This document shows positions 7,935-17,345 of a stretch of 64,000 bases of DNA, piece after piece. The stretch is taken from positions 37,764 through 101,763 of the IMG/VR virus record IMGVR_UViG_3300037264_004923, one strand, 5' to 3'. Numbering within the stretch: position 1 is the first letter of the stretch; every line of letters begins with the position of its first letter. The translations under genes and the position numbers were made by a program. Source of the stretch: a virus. The notes below the pieces were generated by a model. The model searched no databases. It was not told the DNA's origin and saw only the letters and a program-made list of their open reading frames with translations.

Positions 7935-8864
7935 TTACTTCCAGTTTTTTTCGAGCCAATCTATGACCGGGGCGATGTCTGTGTTCTGCGCGATCACCAT
8001 AAGATCAAGGATGTTCTTCCAATCATCCAGAGGATAATCGTGAGCCAGCTGAGGATTTAGACGATAGTACTTATCCCGCAGGATTTGCTTACATTCGAAG
8101 TCTACTACATCCACAGAACCATCCATTAGAATGCCTAAAAGATGCTTTGCCCATTTAGCCAAACCCCAGTTCAGGTTGTCGCCCTCGATATGCTGTCTGA
8201 AACGCCCCGCACCCAAGGAAAGCAAGTTGATGTTCCTCAAATCTTTGTTTAGATTGCGTGGATTCAAGGCTTGCGCGAGTCCCACCATACCTGGATTATT
8301 TGCAAAGACTCCCCCATCAATGTAGCCGTCCGAGGTTGGAAAGTAAGTTGGAGCTGCTAAAGTTCGAAGTGCCAAATCTACAACCCGTACATCCAAATCG
8401 GCATCCGACCCGCGACAATTGTGGAAGATCTTTGCTTTCCAAGCCCGGGCAGAGCCCTCAGCTTCGTTATCCAGATCGAAGGTCGTGATAGCCACGCTCT
8501 TTTCGAGATCACCCAACAAGAGATCGCCAAACTGGATCTCTAACATTTTGCGCAGATTATCCGATTTGTAATCGGCACCCAAAAGCTTCCAAAAATCCTT
8601 GAATTTACCGAAAAAAGTCTCTGAAAAGATCTCCTTCGAGGCAGTTTGATACATCTCTCGTAAAGCAGCAGGGCTCTTTCCAGTTGCTAAGCCCAAGGCA
8701 ATAATGCCACCCGTAGAAGTCCCCACCAGAAGGTCTGCATCTCTGAGAATGTTGGGGTGTTTACTCTCAATCCGCTCCAAAAGACAGGCCTCAAGGATAC
8801 CACGTACCCCGCCCCCATCAAAGGAAAGAATGTTGAAAGGCTTCTTGGTAACTTGATTCCCCAT
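7935..8864 (-). CDS. Patatin-like phospholipase
   Basis: 309 residues. It has the glycine-rich oxyanion loop DGGGVRG (16-22), the nucleophile elbow GTSTGG (Ser50) and the dyad Asp in YIDGGVFANN (Asp183). These enzymes release fatty acids from membrane lipids. In bacteria the CapV branch is a CBASS effector; other branches are toxins or housekeeping enzymes. No secretion signal is visible, so it would act from the cytoplasm, perhaps in lysis or membrane remodelling. It overlaps the upstream winged-helix gene by 1 nt. Confidence 0.9.
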   Translation of the reverse strand: MGNQVTKKPFNILSFDGGGVRGILEACLLERIESKHPNILRDADLLVGTSTGGIIALGLATGKSPAALREMYQTASKEIFSETFFGKFKDFWKLLGADYKSDNLRKMLEIQFGDLLLGDLEKSVAITTFDLDNEAEGSARAWKAKIFHNCRGSDADLDVRVVDLALRTLAAPTYFPTSDGYIDGGVFANNPGMVGLAQALNPRNLNKDLRNINLLSLGAGRFRQHIEGDNLNWGLAKWAKHLLGILMDGSVDVVDFECKQILRDKYYRLNPQLAHDYPLDDWKNILDLMVIAQNTDIAPVIDWLEKNWK

Positions 8865-9124
8865 TATTCGAACACCCTATTCTGAGCGTCCAATTCTCTC
8901 GCCCAGTCCTCAGCAACATAAAGGGTGTGTCCTGGTTTATTGGTAGTTTGGGACACTCTAACAGGGCCTTCCACCACCATTCCGCGATCAATCAGTTCTT
9001 TGATGGCGGGACCAGAAATGTTATTCTGAAGCTTCAGTTTGTCCCGAACCTCCGTGCGAAGGATTCCAGGGTTTTCCTTGATTATAAAGAAGATCTGATC
9101 GCGAATAGAACTTGTGTAGTTCAT
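8864..9124 (-). CDS. Small winged-helix DNA-binding protein
   Basis: 86 residues from ATG 9124, which overlaps the TGA of the radical SAM gene (ATGA). SIRDQIFFIIKENPGILRTE and the following helix plus the wing KPGHTLYV match a MarR-like winged helix. It is coupled to the phospholipase downstream and could regulate it, which is an inference from position. Confidence 0.65.
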   Translation of the reverse strand: MNYTSSIRDQIFFIIKENPGILRTEVRDKLKLQNNISGPAIKELIDRGMVVEGPVRVSQTTNKPGHTLYVAEDWARELDAQNRVFE

Positions 9125-10605
9125 GTTTGCTCTCTCTTCAGAATGAAACTGGGAAGCCCCTGTCCCATTGAATGTTCGTATCGCAGCGCGGCTCTCGCAG
9201 AGTTGAAGGGAATACCAAGCTTCTCTCGGACATCCGCTTCCAACCAGTCTCGCATCTCTACTAACTTCTCGGCTGCCAAGTGGTCGGTGTAGACGAAGGA
9301 TTTGTATCCGCCGCCAGGAATACCCTTGTAGTAGCTGGCGGTAGCAGAATAATCTACTTCCCAAGCGTAGAGTTTATCCCCGGTCTTAGGTTGAGTGTAA
9401 ACATACAGACCTGGCTTATCTCCTGGACGTGCTTCATCATAATACGGAGAGCCGGGGTAAGGGGTAATGATGGTACAATCAAAATCCTCGGGACGAACCT
9501 GAAGGAGCCAGTTCCTAACCGCGATAACAGACTCCTCGCTCTCACCAGGATGTCCAATAGACATGAGAGCCTTTACTTTCAAGCCGGCTGCTTTTGCAGT
9601 CTCCACGCACCGCGTGTTGTCTTCGAGAGTAGCACGTTTATTGATGTTCGTTAACATTCGAGGGGTCGCAGTTTCATACCCACATAGAAGCCATCTAAAC
9701 CCGGAACGATACAGGGCCTTTGCTTGTTCTTCATTGAATAGTTCAGATTTTACGAAGCCACGCAATCGAAACTCTACACCTAATCTATCTTGTAAATCTG
9801 TTATCTTGTTCAGCATCGGAACGAGACCTGGATTTACATTCAACTCATCATCATAGAACATGAAACCCGTGTATCCGTAAGTAGTGTAGAGAGATTCCAA
9901 CTCTTGGATGATAGAATCTGTCGTTCTCGTACGGATCATGCGAAGGCTTTTGCTATTGCGGCCGCCACAAAAACCACAACCAAAAGGACATCCCAGCTGA
10001 GAAATCAAACTGGTCGCATTCTGCCCGTCAATAGAGTAATGGTAGGAGGGCATGTCGATAAGATGTCGGGCGGGATACGAACTGTCGTTGTACTGCTTAT
10101 CCGACAGGAAAAGACCGCCTTTCGGATCGTCGGCATCAATAACTTTCGGAGCATCAGCAGTGATGGCTTGGAAGATGGCAAGTTCTCCGTCTCCCGCAAC
10201 CAATACATCCGCCAGTACTTCTAACTTTTGGCGAGCACGGAACGCTCTTCCATCCATAGCCCCCCGCTTCTGCTCCAACTTATGTGCAGCAAGGGTAAGG
10301 GTAATGTGAGGCCCGCCCAGAATGATACGAATGTGAGGACAAATGTGTCGGATGGTCTTTACGATTTCCGATACAGCAGGAAACTGAGGAGTGGTAGTAG
10401 TAATACCTATCACATCGTCCGGAGCGGTGCGGAGATAATCCTTCAGAACTTCAAGATAGTTTTCCACCCCAGAGAAGTCCAAGAGATTTACCGAATACCC
10501 ATTGGCTTCTAGGGAACCAGCAACCTTAAGTATGCCCAGGCTTACAAAGACCCGCTCGTCCAAAAGGAAAGCAGAAGGCGGGGTAATGAGACATACAGAG
10601 GTCAT
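9121..10605 (-). CDS. B12-binding-domain radical SAM enzyme
   Basis: 494 residues. An N-terminal cobalamin-binding Rossmann domain (about 1-150, LGILKVAGSLEANGYSVNLLD, then IILGGPH) is followed by a radical SAM barrel with the 4Fe-4S motif CPFGCGFC (about 205-212) and the GYET and GHPGES stretches common in BchE-like proteins. This class often methylates unactivated carbons or rearranges rings. Next to glycosyltransferases and methyltransferases it may modify a sugar or lipid. The exact substrate cannot be told. Confidence 0.85.
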   Translation of the reverse strand: MTSVCLITPPSAFLLDERVFVSLGILKVAGSLEANGYSVNLLDFSGVENYLEVLKDYLRTAPDDVIGITTTTPQFPAVSEIVKTIRHICPHIRIILGGPHITLTLAAHKLEQKRGAMDGRAFRARQKLEVLADVLVAGDGELAIFQAITADAPKVIDADDPKGGLFLSDKQYNDSSYPARHLIDMPSYHYSIDGQNATSLISQLGCPFGCGFCGGRNSKSLRMIRTRTTDSIIQELESLYTTYGYTGFMFYDDELNVNPGLVPMLNKITDLQDRLGVEFRLRGFVKSELFNEEQAKALYRSGFRWLLCGYETATPRMLTNINKRATLEDNTRCVETAKAAGLKVKALMSIGHPGESEESVIAVRNWLLQVRPEDFDCTIITPYPGSPYYDEARPGDKPGLYVYTQPKTGDKLYAWEVDYSATASYYKGIPGGGYKSFVYTDHLAAEKLVEMRDWLEADVREKLGIPFNSARAALRYEHSMGQGLPSFILKREQT

Positions 10606-10608
10606 AGG

Positions 10609-11301
10609 TTACAGAGGGCGGGAGATGTCTTGGACGTCAATCTCGCCCATCTCTCCCCGATTGATTTTATCAAAGATCTCATCGTTCTGAATCTGGGCAA
10701 CAGCAGTCTTATAGTGGTTGATGTTGAAGCGTGCGGGTTCTTCTCGGGTCTTTCTCTTATAGTCAATCTCAGTTCGCTTGGTAAAGCCGACTACCTCGAC
10801 GTGGACCCTATCCTTGGGATCTTCGCTGTAATTGCAGGTTCTCTTCCATAGCCTGTACTGATAGTCGGGATAGATGTCAGTCTGCTCTCCGTCCAAAATG
10901 TTTCGGCGGGGAACACCAAAACAATCAAAGAGTTCAGTACTTTCAGGAATGACGTCAGTAAGCATGAGCAAACGTTGCCCCTTCTCGGTGATTAGAAGAG
11001 GAATAATCTCCAAGAGAGGGGGATCCAATCTTTCATCCGGATCGTGAATGTATACCCAATCAGTATTCAACTTACGCATGCCCAGGTTCTTCTGAAAGGC
11101 ATGATTATGAACCCAGGGTTGATAAAATACCCGCGCCCCCATTCTCTTTGCCCATTCCACAGAGTTATCCTGTGAACCACCATCGATAACCACAATATCG
11201 TCCGCAATGTTGTAGAACTGGGCAATCGTGGCTGCCATATGCGACTGCTCATTCTGGCAGTTGATTGCGATACCAAGGGTTGGTTTCTTATTTTCAGGCA
11301 T
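10609..11301 (-). CDS. Family 2 glycosyltransferase
   Basis: About 230 residues from ATG 11301, preceded by AGGGAG. GT-A fold signs: LGIAINCQNEQ at the start, DDIVVIDGGSQDNS, then WVYIHDPDERLDP, where DPDE takes the place of the metal-binding DxD. It transfers a sugar from a nucleotide donor. First of a run of GT-A genes. Confidence 0.85.
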   Translation of the reverse strand: MPENKKPTLGIAINCQNEQSHMAATIAQFYNIADDIVVIDGGSQDNSVEWAKRMGARVFYQPWVHNHAFQKNLGMRKLNTDWVYIHDPDERLDPPLLEIIPLLITEKGQRLLMLTDVIPESTELFDCFGVPRRNILDGEQTDIYPDYQYRLWKRTCNYSEDPKDRVHVEVVGFTKRTEIDYKRKTREEPARFNINHYKTAVAQIQNDEIFDKINRGEMGEIDVQDISRPL

Positions 11302-11311
11302 ATTTCTCCCT

Positions 11312-11860
11312 CTATTTAACCTTAACCATTCCGATGCCAAACTCTACAAAAAACTCGGTGGTTTCGTGCTCCTGACCATTCACTATCTCTTCGAATACTA
11401 CACCACAATAAATCTCGCTATCCATATCCTTATAGCGACGGAACCCAATGTCATGGAATCCAATAACCCCAGGAGAGGAGATCAGAGTTTTAGCAAGTTC
11501 CCAATCTTTCTTTGTGCCATCATATGAATGATCTCCATCAATAAAGATAAGATCATAGGGTCCATTTTGTTGGATCTCCGCTATAACCTCTGGACTACTG
11601 GAATCCCCAACTATGAAATGGACCTTGGGAAACCAAGCATCAGGAATTCCGACTTCGCGACCTCTGATGTCGATGGATATACATCCCTCAGAAGCGATAT
11701 GCTGGAACATCAAAGCAGTTCCGCCTTTATTGGTGCCAATGTCCAAGATTTTCCGAGGACGCTGTCCCAAGTATTCTTCAACGGCGGCTATAAAACTGGT
11801 GAACTCTTCGCGTTGCTGTTGGATAAACGGGTTCCACCATTGATTTATTACATCATTCAT
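11312..11860 (-). CDS. Class I SAM methyltransferase (Methyltransf_24-like)
   Basis: 182 residues. KILDIGTNKGGTALMF (motif I), YDLIFIDGDHSYDGTKKD (signature DGDH) and GVIGFHDIG. Members methylate sugars and secondary metabolites. It overlaps the next methyltransferase gene by 4 nt. Confidence 0.85.
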   Translation of the reverse strand: MNDVINQWWNPFIQQQREEFTSFIAAVEEYLGQRPRKILDIGTNKGGTALMFQHIASEGCISIDIRGREVGIPDAWFPKVHFIVGDSSSPEVIAEIQQNGPYDLIFIDGDHSYDGTKKDWELAKTLISSPGVIGFHDIGFRRYKDMDSEIYCGVVFEEIVNGQEHETTEFFVEFGIGMVKVK

Positions 11861-12378
11861 GGGATATAGACCAGCCCAATTCCGTATCCGTCATCCCATA
11901 CGCCCTTCTGCAGGGGGATGCTGGAGAAGAAACGGCGGATACCCTCGATGCGTAGGTCATGGAAACCTACTAATCCTCCAGAACGAACCAGAGGAGAATA
12001 CATCTGGAAGTCAGAAGAAACTCCCTCGTAAGAATGATCCCCATCGATGAATAGGAAATCGATAACAGGAACGGCCGTCTTAACCTTGTCGAATGTATCA
12101 GGGGATTTGCTATCACCCACAATAATAGGAGGGCGCTTGTCAAAGTACTGCTCGGCAGTAGCATCTCCAATATCTACACCCACTACATTACCCTCGACCC
12201 CCGCTATAATCTCCCAAACTCGAAGGCTTTTACCAGACTGGACACCAATTTCTACGATGTTGGTGTGCGGTTCCAGAGCCTGAACACGAGAGGCAACCTC
12301 CCAAAGTTCATCATCGCTGGAAGCCCACCCCTGCCCGCGAGTAGCATTACATAGTTCTACAAACTGCTGCTTATCCAT
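11857..12378 (-). CDS. Class I SAM methyltransferase (Methyltransf_24-like)
   Basis: 173 residues. NIVEIGVQSGKSLRVWE is motif I, IDFLFIDGDHSYEGVSSD the DGDH signature, GGLVGFHDL the final strand. It is a clear paralogue of the neighbour at 11312, in tandem and overlapping it by 4 nt, which suggests duplication for different positions on one glycan. Confidence 0.85.
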   Translation of the reverse strand: MDKQQFVELCNATRGQGWASSDDELWEVASRVQALEPHTNIVEIGVQSGKSLRVWEIIAGVEGNVVGVDIGDATAEQYFDKRPPIIVGDSKSPDTFDKVKTAVPVIDFLFIDGDHSYEGVSSDFQMYSPLVRSGGLVGFHDLRIEGIRRFFSSIPLQKGVWDDGYGIGLVYIP

Positions 12379-13315
12379 GCTCTATTGCTCCTCCAATGGC
12401 TAAATCCCGTTCTATTAGGGGTCTAAACTTTTCCTGTCCGTACAAGAAATCCTTTTCCCAGATAATCTTGCCTTGGTCATGATGCTCTTGGAACCAATAG
12501 TGCCAGTATTCTATGTTGTTGATTCCGCCAACAGACTTGTCGTCCTGCGTACTGCGATGGTGTATGCGTTGTCGGCGCTCCAGAGAAGCCTGTGTCCATT
12601 GATCAATATTGGTACCAAACAACATAGGATAACCATTAGCAAACGGAGAGGTTCCCTCTGTTGGGTTAGCGTAGCTCTCTTCTTGATCTCTATTACGAAG
12701 CATCTTAGGAGTATCTGCAATGAACCCATTGAAATAGCCGTTCTTTAGCATCGAATAAAAGAATCCAATATCAGCAGCGGAGTGATGTCTCTCAGGAAAT
12801 CCTCCGAGTTTAGACCAAACTTCCTTCCTAAAAGCAAAGGCACCGCTACCTCGCGGGTTAGAATTAAGCTCGATATTTAGATTGCCGCGTCTAACAACAG
12901 GCCCTCCAGAAAATCCGGCATCTCCCATAACACCGAGACACCCGACATAAGGAAGCTCCAAGGCACTGGCTACATTTGGAAGTCCAGGCCCCACCATCTC
13001 GATATCATTGTTCAGCAGCAGCACGTAGTCTGAGTTGCACAAGGCAGTCGCCTGATTGGCTGCGTTTGTAAACCCACGATTGCCGCCGCTATTCAAAATC
13101 ACGGTGGAGGTGGCAGGAAGATTCTGATATAGCATCTGTTGTACTTGTTTATCAGAAGACGCATCATCTACTACGATGATCTCCATAGGCATATCGGACG
13201 TATTATGAAGAGATTGTAGCAAGTTAAAGGTGTATTCCGCCCGTTGAAAGCTCAAAACGATAATGGAAATGAAATCCTTACCAGAGTACGGGGAATCCAA
13301 CTTGTGCATTGTCAT
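12371..13315 (-). CDS. Family 2 glycosyltransferase (rhamnosyltransferase-like)
   Basis: 314 residues. FISIIVLSFQRAEYTFNLL, IIVVDDASSDKQV, GGNRGFTNAANQA and YVLLLNNDIEMV give a full GT2 fingerprint with NND as the DxD equivalent. GSGAFAFRKEVWSKLGGF is the acceptor-loop motif of rhamnosyl/galactosyl-transferases. It overlaps the methyltransferase downstream by 8 nt. Confidence 0.9.
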   Translation of the reverse strand: MTMHKLDSPYSGKDFISIIVLSFQRAEYTFNLLQSLHNTSDMPMEIIVVDDASSDKQVQQMLYQNLPATSTVILNSGGNRGFTNAANQATALCNSDYVLLLNNDIEMVGPGLPNVASALELPYVGCLGVMGDAGFSGGPVVRRGNLNIELNSNPRGSGAFAFRKEVWSKLGGFPERHHSAADIGFFYSMLKNGYFNGFIADTPKMLRNRDQEESYANPTEGTSPFANGYPMLFGTNIDQWTQASLERRQRIHHRSTQDDKSVGGINNIEYWHYWFQEHHDQGKIIWEKDFLYGQEKFRPLIERDLAIGGAIEHG

Positions 13316-13328
13316 AGTTAATCCTCTA

Positions 13329-14294
13329 TTACTTTGTGTTCAGAATGTATTCTTCAATCTTGTTCCACGCCTCCGCAGGACGCCTGTGGGGCTCGAATCC
13401 CTGCTGAAAGATGTCGTGAATCTTGTAATAATACTCTCTATCGGAAAGAAGTCTTCGGAAAGTTTCTTCAAGTTTCTCTTCGGAAACAGCTACAGCTGAG
13501 GGAAGAAGATCGGCTTCTCTGGCTTCCTCCCCAAAGAAACCAAAGTCGTTGCAAAGAACTGGAATGGACTTGGCGTAGATCGCCTCGAATACGCAACCTG
13601 TAATACCACCTGGATTGATGCTCAACTTGGCCTGACACATGAGATTTACCAGTTCTGTCCAAGGAATTCTATCCAGTCCTCGATGAGGAATCTTGGTCAA
13701 AAGCTCTCTAACTTCAGGCTCGAACTCGCCGACGTCAACAAAAGCTGCCCCGCCAAACACTATTTCGAAGTCAAAGTCTGTTGCCAATCTGGCAAGAACA
13801 CGAAGGTGCGCCATACTGGACTGACGGCGATGCTCTCCGAAACCCGGAGTGAAACTACCTTTGTTTGCCCACATCAATAGTCTACGATTGAAGGGTTCAG
13901 GCATATCTGTAGGAAGAAAGCTGTCCAGATAAGGGATGGGAGCAAAGAATCTCTGAAGATTCTGGTGCTGGAAGTTCTCGATCGCCTGTCGATAAGAAGA
14001 CCGGGTAGGATGAAGCATGGGATGCCCGCAATGAAGGTAGCTCGGAGCCTCGGGGCTGAAGTAGTTATGGAAATGAGAGCGATCGGGGCATCGGTAGGCG
14101 TCAGAAGTTGCGGCGTCAAAAGTAAAATCCACCTGAGAGGATGCTCCAAAGATCTCGGCAGGATGAGCAAAAACAGGGGTGTGTCCGATAGTTGCCAAGT
14201 AATGCGCCCAGTTCACGGAGTATCGTATTTCCAAGCCACCATACGTGTTAATATCCGAGATATGGCAGCTGTGAGATTGGAACAAAAGTTTCAT
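13329..14294 (-). CDS. GT-B fold glycosyltransferase (GT4-like)
   Basis: About 321 residues from ATG 14294. The N-terminal half is a divergent Rossmann domain (YGGLEIRYSVNWAHYLATIGH). The C-terminal half holds PWTELVNLMCQAKLSINPGG and GCVFEAIYAKSIPVLCNDFG, the E-x7-E-like donor-binding region. Substrate unknown. Upstream in-frame codons to 14321 lie in the next gene and are not preferred. Confidence 0.75.
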   Translation of the reverse strand: MKLLFQSHSCHISDINTYGGLEIRYSVNWAHYLATIGHTPVFAHPAEIFGASSQVDFTFDAATSDAYRCPDRSHFHNYFSPEAPSYLHCGHPMLHPTRSSYRQAIENFQHQNLQRFFAPIPYLDSFLPTDMPEPFNRRLLMWANKGSFTPGFGEHRRQSSMAHLRVLARLATDFDFEIVFGGAAFVDVGEFEPEVRELLTKIPHRGLDRIPWTELVNLMCQAKLSINPGGITGCVFEAIYAKSIPVLCNDFGFFGEEAREADLLPSAVAVSEEKLEETFRRLLSDREYYYKIHDIFQQGFEPHRRPAEAWNKIEEYILNTK

Positions 14295-14302
14295 GATAAT
14301 CC

Positions 14303-14971
14303 TTATGCGGGTTTGCGCCACAAGGCAAAACCGGCGCGGTCGGGCTCGATCACTTGAACAGGTCCAAGGGTGGCGAGATGTTCTCGCAACGCATCTACCC
14401 CGTCCGTGCGGAAATCTGCGAGGACAAACAACCCGCCGGGTCGAAGAAAGGGCAGGACAATGTTCTCAAAATCTCTACGAGGAACATCGCCGAAGTGTCC
14501 TCCATCATGGAAGATCATGTCAGCTTGTTTGTCCCCTAAAATATAAGCTATTTGCTCGTGAACCTCAAGAGAATTCGAATCTCCTATTACAAATCGAATG
14601 CTTCTCTCGCTGGCTTCCGGATCCAGGGGGTTTTCGGTGCAGTTTTCGGGGCTCACAAAATTACTGGGACATGTTTCCCACTCCCAAGTAGGGCCTGGGC
14701 GAGCTGCCAAATAGGGAGGTATTGTGGAATGTCCTGAACATCCAAGAAGTTGATCTTTGGGAGCCATATCGACCTCAATGAGCAGACCTTCCTCCCGAGG
14801 AAGCATCCTCTCCCAAACCCTCAAAGTCCCACAACATTTAACGCCTACCTCAATGATGGTCTTGAGGGGGTTAACTTTCTGGATCTCTTGGATAAGGGCG
14901 AAGAATTCATGCGGATAGTTCTCCACATATCGACCTTTCCAAAGAGATTTGAGCTCCTCCGAAGTAATCAT
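14303..14971 (-). CDS. SAM methyltransferase-like protein
   Basis: About 222 residues from ATG 14971 (TAATG overlap with the gene upstream). TIIEVGVKCCGTLRVWE is a motif I variant with Cys in place of the usual Gly/Ser. DMIFHDGGHFGDVPRRD replaces the DGDH of its relatives, and GGLFVLADFR is the last strand. Because of these changes, activity is less sure than for the neighbours. Confidence 0.7.
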   Translation of the reverse strand: MITSEELKSLWKGRYVENYPHEFFALIQEIQKVNPLKTIIEVGVKCCGTLRVWERMLPREEGLLIEVDMAPKDQLLGCSGHSTIPPYLAARPGPTWEWETCPSNFVSPENCTENPLDPEASERSIRFVIGDSNSLEVHEQIAYILGDKQADMIFHDGGHFGDVPRRDFENIVLPFLRPGGLFVLADFRTDGVDALREHLATLGPVQVIEPDRAGFALWRKPA

Positions 14972-15693
14972 TAGATTGCGCAATAATCACGCAAAAGGTT
15001 CGCGTGCGCAGCATCGTAATAGTTATGCAAAGGGCCATCAGAAGGATAATTCACAAGGTCTTCGTAGGACATCTTTTCACAGAACAAGGTCTGGACACAG
15101 GTGTCGGGAATGTCCTGATGCAGAATCTTGAACCCAGCTGTCCTAATCATAAATCGCATTTGATGGGCATGCAAACAGGAAACATGCTGTAGATTCGCCA
15201 TGGCGTTATCAGGAATGTCTACATTTACATCCTTACCATGCCATTGCGGCACATTCAGCACCATACGCCCTCCAATGCGTAGTACTCTGTACATTTCCAG
15301 GATGGCTTTCCAAGGATACCAGACGTGTTCCAATGCCTGAACAGAAATTATTCCATCTACACTCTCATTTTCGATGTCTAACATTTCGCACATGTCGTTC
15401 ATTAGGCACTTGAAACCTTCTGCGATGAGAAGATCCTTTACTTGAGGAGACATGACAAGATTGGTACAATCGTATCCCAATTCCTGATATACCTTTGCCT
15501 CATACCAATTCGCACCCAAATTCAAAATCTTGGGATGGGTATCAAGGGGAATATACTTCTTGATTTCGTGCCTACCATCAGGACCACCCATAAAGGGTTG
15601 CCAAACATGCTCGTTATGATCTTGATCTCCAGCATAGATGTTTGTTGATGGAAATCTGTAGCGAGCTAAAGATCGTGCATCTCTTTCGTTCAT
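14971..15693 (-). CDS. Class I SAM methyltransferase (type 11)
   Basis: 240 residues from ATG 15693, which overlaps the TGA of the hydrolase gene (ATGA). KILNLGANWYEAKVYQELG is a motif I variant, and ISVQALEHVWYPWKAILEMYRVLRIGG... follows the UbiE/Methyltransf_11 pattern. Probably a small-molecule or sugar methyltransferase. Confidence 0.8.
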   Translation of the reverse strand: MNERDARSLARYRFPSTNIYAGDQDHNEHVWQPFMGGPDGRHEIKKYIPLDTHPKILNLGANWYEAKVYQELGYDCTNLVMSPQVKDLLIAEGFKCLMNDMCEMLDIENESVDGIISVQALEHVWYPWKAILEMYRVLRIGGRMVLNVPQWHGKDVNVDIPDNAMANLQHVSCLHAHQMRFMIRTAGFKILHQDIPDTCVQTLFCEKMSYEDLVNYPSDGPLHNYYDAAHANLLRDYCAI

Positions 15694-16394
15694 AAAATGT
15701 CTCCTAAAATTACCGCGGATAAACCACCGGTAACTTGTTGTTGAATTACATGTGTTGCGCAAGCATGGGAAGCGCAGCCGTAATACTTGATCTCGACGCC
15801 TAAACAATTCTCGATGTGCTTGGCGTATATCACATCTTTCTTACTTCCCTTGCCCACATGAAGGAAGTATTTCGTGTGCCCATTGGATTCGGACAGAAGT
15901 GCTCTTAAATCCGGGACGTAATAATCTACCAATGGAGGTTCGGATAGTAGCTGATGTATTTGAGGAAAGGTATCGTACGCTTCCATACCCTCTTCATAAT
16001 AGCGTTGCTCCAATTCCGGGGTTAGAAAAGTCTGAGGACCAAAAGCATGAACTGTGTCCGCCTTCAAAAGGTACCCAAACATTATCGCGGCAAACCCACC
16101 GGCACTCACACCCACTAAGCGTAAATGCGTAGGCTGCGCCTCTTCTATTAACTCTTGTAACTTTGTTGCCGTTTTCGAAATGGAGTCAAGATCCTCGTTA
16201 AGTCCTTGTTGATACCAGACATACTTGTTATCCAAGCAGTATATCTTGGAACAATCTGCATGTCGTGTAGTTCGAACAAATTCAAAGTGCTCCAACTCTA
16301 TTAGACGAGATGCCATGCCGGCGAAGGTAATGATTAAGGCTTTCCCTGGGTTTAGTTCCCATTTAATCCCCTTTTCATTGGATAGGGTATCCAT
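15690..16394 (-). CDS. Alpha/beta hydrolase
   Basis: 234 residues. The nucleophile elbow GVSAGGFAAIMFGY (Ser of GxSxG at about 98), an early strand ALIITFAGMA and a late His-rich stretch (SHACATHVI) fit the fold. It lies in the middle of glycosyltransferases, so a deacylase or acyltransferase role on the glycan is possible. It could also be an esterase of unrelated function. Confidence 0.7.
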   Translation of the reverse strand: MDTLSNEKGIKWELNPGKALIITFAGMASRLIELEHFEFVRTTRHADCSKIYCLDNKYVWYQQGLNEDLDSISKTATKLQELIEEAQPTHLRLVGVSAGGFAAIMFGYLLKADTVHAFGPQTFLTPELEQRYYEEGMEAYDTFPQIHQLLSEPPLVDYYVPDLRALLSESNGHTKYFLHVGKGSKKDVIYAKHIENCLGVEIKYYGCASHACATHVIQQQVTGGLSAVILGDIL

Positions 16395-16406
16395 CCTACC
16401 TCCGGA

Positions 16407-17345
16407 CTATACTTGTTTCTCCTTTGCGCAAAGCTTTAGGTATTGATCAAACTTATGAATCTCGTGAAGGTGCGGCCGCTTATCATTATCTTCGCTATGT
16501 TGTTCTGCCCAGTCTTTGAACTCTTGGCATACTTGGCCACTCTTTAGGAGTGGATCCAAATCGTGGTACTTTTTCACTTCTGGATGATTCCTTTGAAGGA
16601 TGTCCAGCATTTCGTGCCAGGAATCAATCTTGAAACCATCCTTGAGAGGATAGAAGGTCAAATTCAAAGGTCCGCCTGGGTGCCAACGTGGGTCCTGACC
16701 GGTCTCCTTGAACCAATACTCAAAACTTTCCTTATGATCAGCCCAAACCCCGCCCGCGAAGAAGTTGCGGCAAGATCCTCGCAAGGAACCTGATTGGGTT
16801 TTATGGTGATAGTAAACAGCATTACATCGAACGCCGCCACGTTTCCCGACCATTGCCTGATGTAGATCAATCTCGAAACGTAGCTGATTATTCCAGGCGG
16901 TCAGCATTTCTCGATAGTAGTCGCTCGGCTGTCCCGTGTTTCCATCCCAACAATCAACGCAGCGGAAAGCTACGGTATCAAACTTGGAAGCATACTCGCT
17001 TTGCTGAATGATGGGGCGTAAAGACTGCAGCATCTCCTCGCTAGGAACTTCATCGTCGTCCAGCCAAAGCATCCAGCCGCCAGTGATTGCATCCAACCCG
17101 GCTTGATACTGAGCACGGAAAGAGTCATCCCACGGCCGATAAACGATTTCTAGATTAGGAATGGTCTGGAGATAGGCCTCGGCTTCTTCGTCTCGAAAAC
17201 CAATAACGATTAGAGCCCGATCTACATAGGGCATAATCAAAGGTAGGTTGCGCTTCAGCTTATCTAGGTGTGGGGTTGAAACGCACACATAGGTGAGGTA
17301 GTCCTGTTGCAATCTTTGGTTGACGACAGTGGTTCCGTAGTCCAT
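16407..17345 (-). CDS. Family 2-like glycosyltransferase
   Basis: 312 residues. YVCVSTPHLDKLKRNL, ALIVIGFRDEEAE and GGWMLWLDDDEVPSEEML (LDDDE as the DxD metal site) place it in GT-A. Later Trp/His-rich segments are shared with the next gene, so the two are probably paralogues. Its end codon overlaps nothing; its start overlaps the upstream stop by 1 nt. Confidence 0.8.
   Translation of the reverse strand: MDYGTTVVNQRLQQDYLTYVCVSTPHLDKLKRNLPLIMPYVDRALIVIGFRDEEAEAYLQTIPNLEIVYRPWDDSFRAQYQAGLDAITGGWMLWLDDDEVPSEEMLQSLRPIIQQSEYASKFDTVAFRCVDCWDGNTGQPSDYYREMLTAWNNQLRFEIDLHQAMVGKRGGVRCNAVYYHHKTQSGSLRGSCRNFFAGGVWADHKESFEYWFKETGQDPRWHPGGPLNLTFYPLKDGFKIDSWHEMLDILQRNHPEVKKYHDLDPLLKSGQVCQEFKDWAEQHSEDNDKRPHLHEIHKFDQYLKLCAKEKQV

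Noticed and set aside
13874-14170. Rightward and shifted frames around 14.0 kb as separate genes
   Set aside because: They lie inside GT-B and methyltransferase genes on the minus strand and lack ribosome sites.
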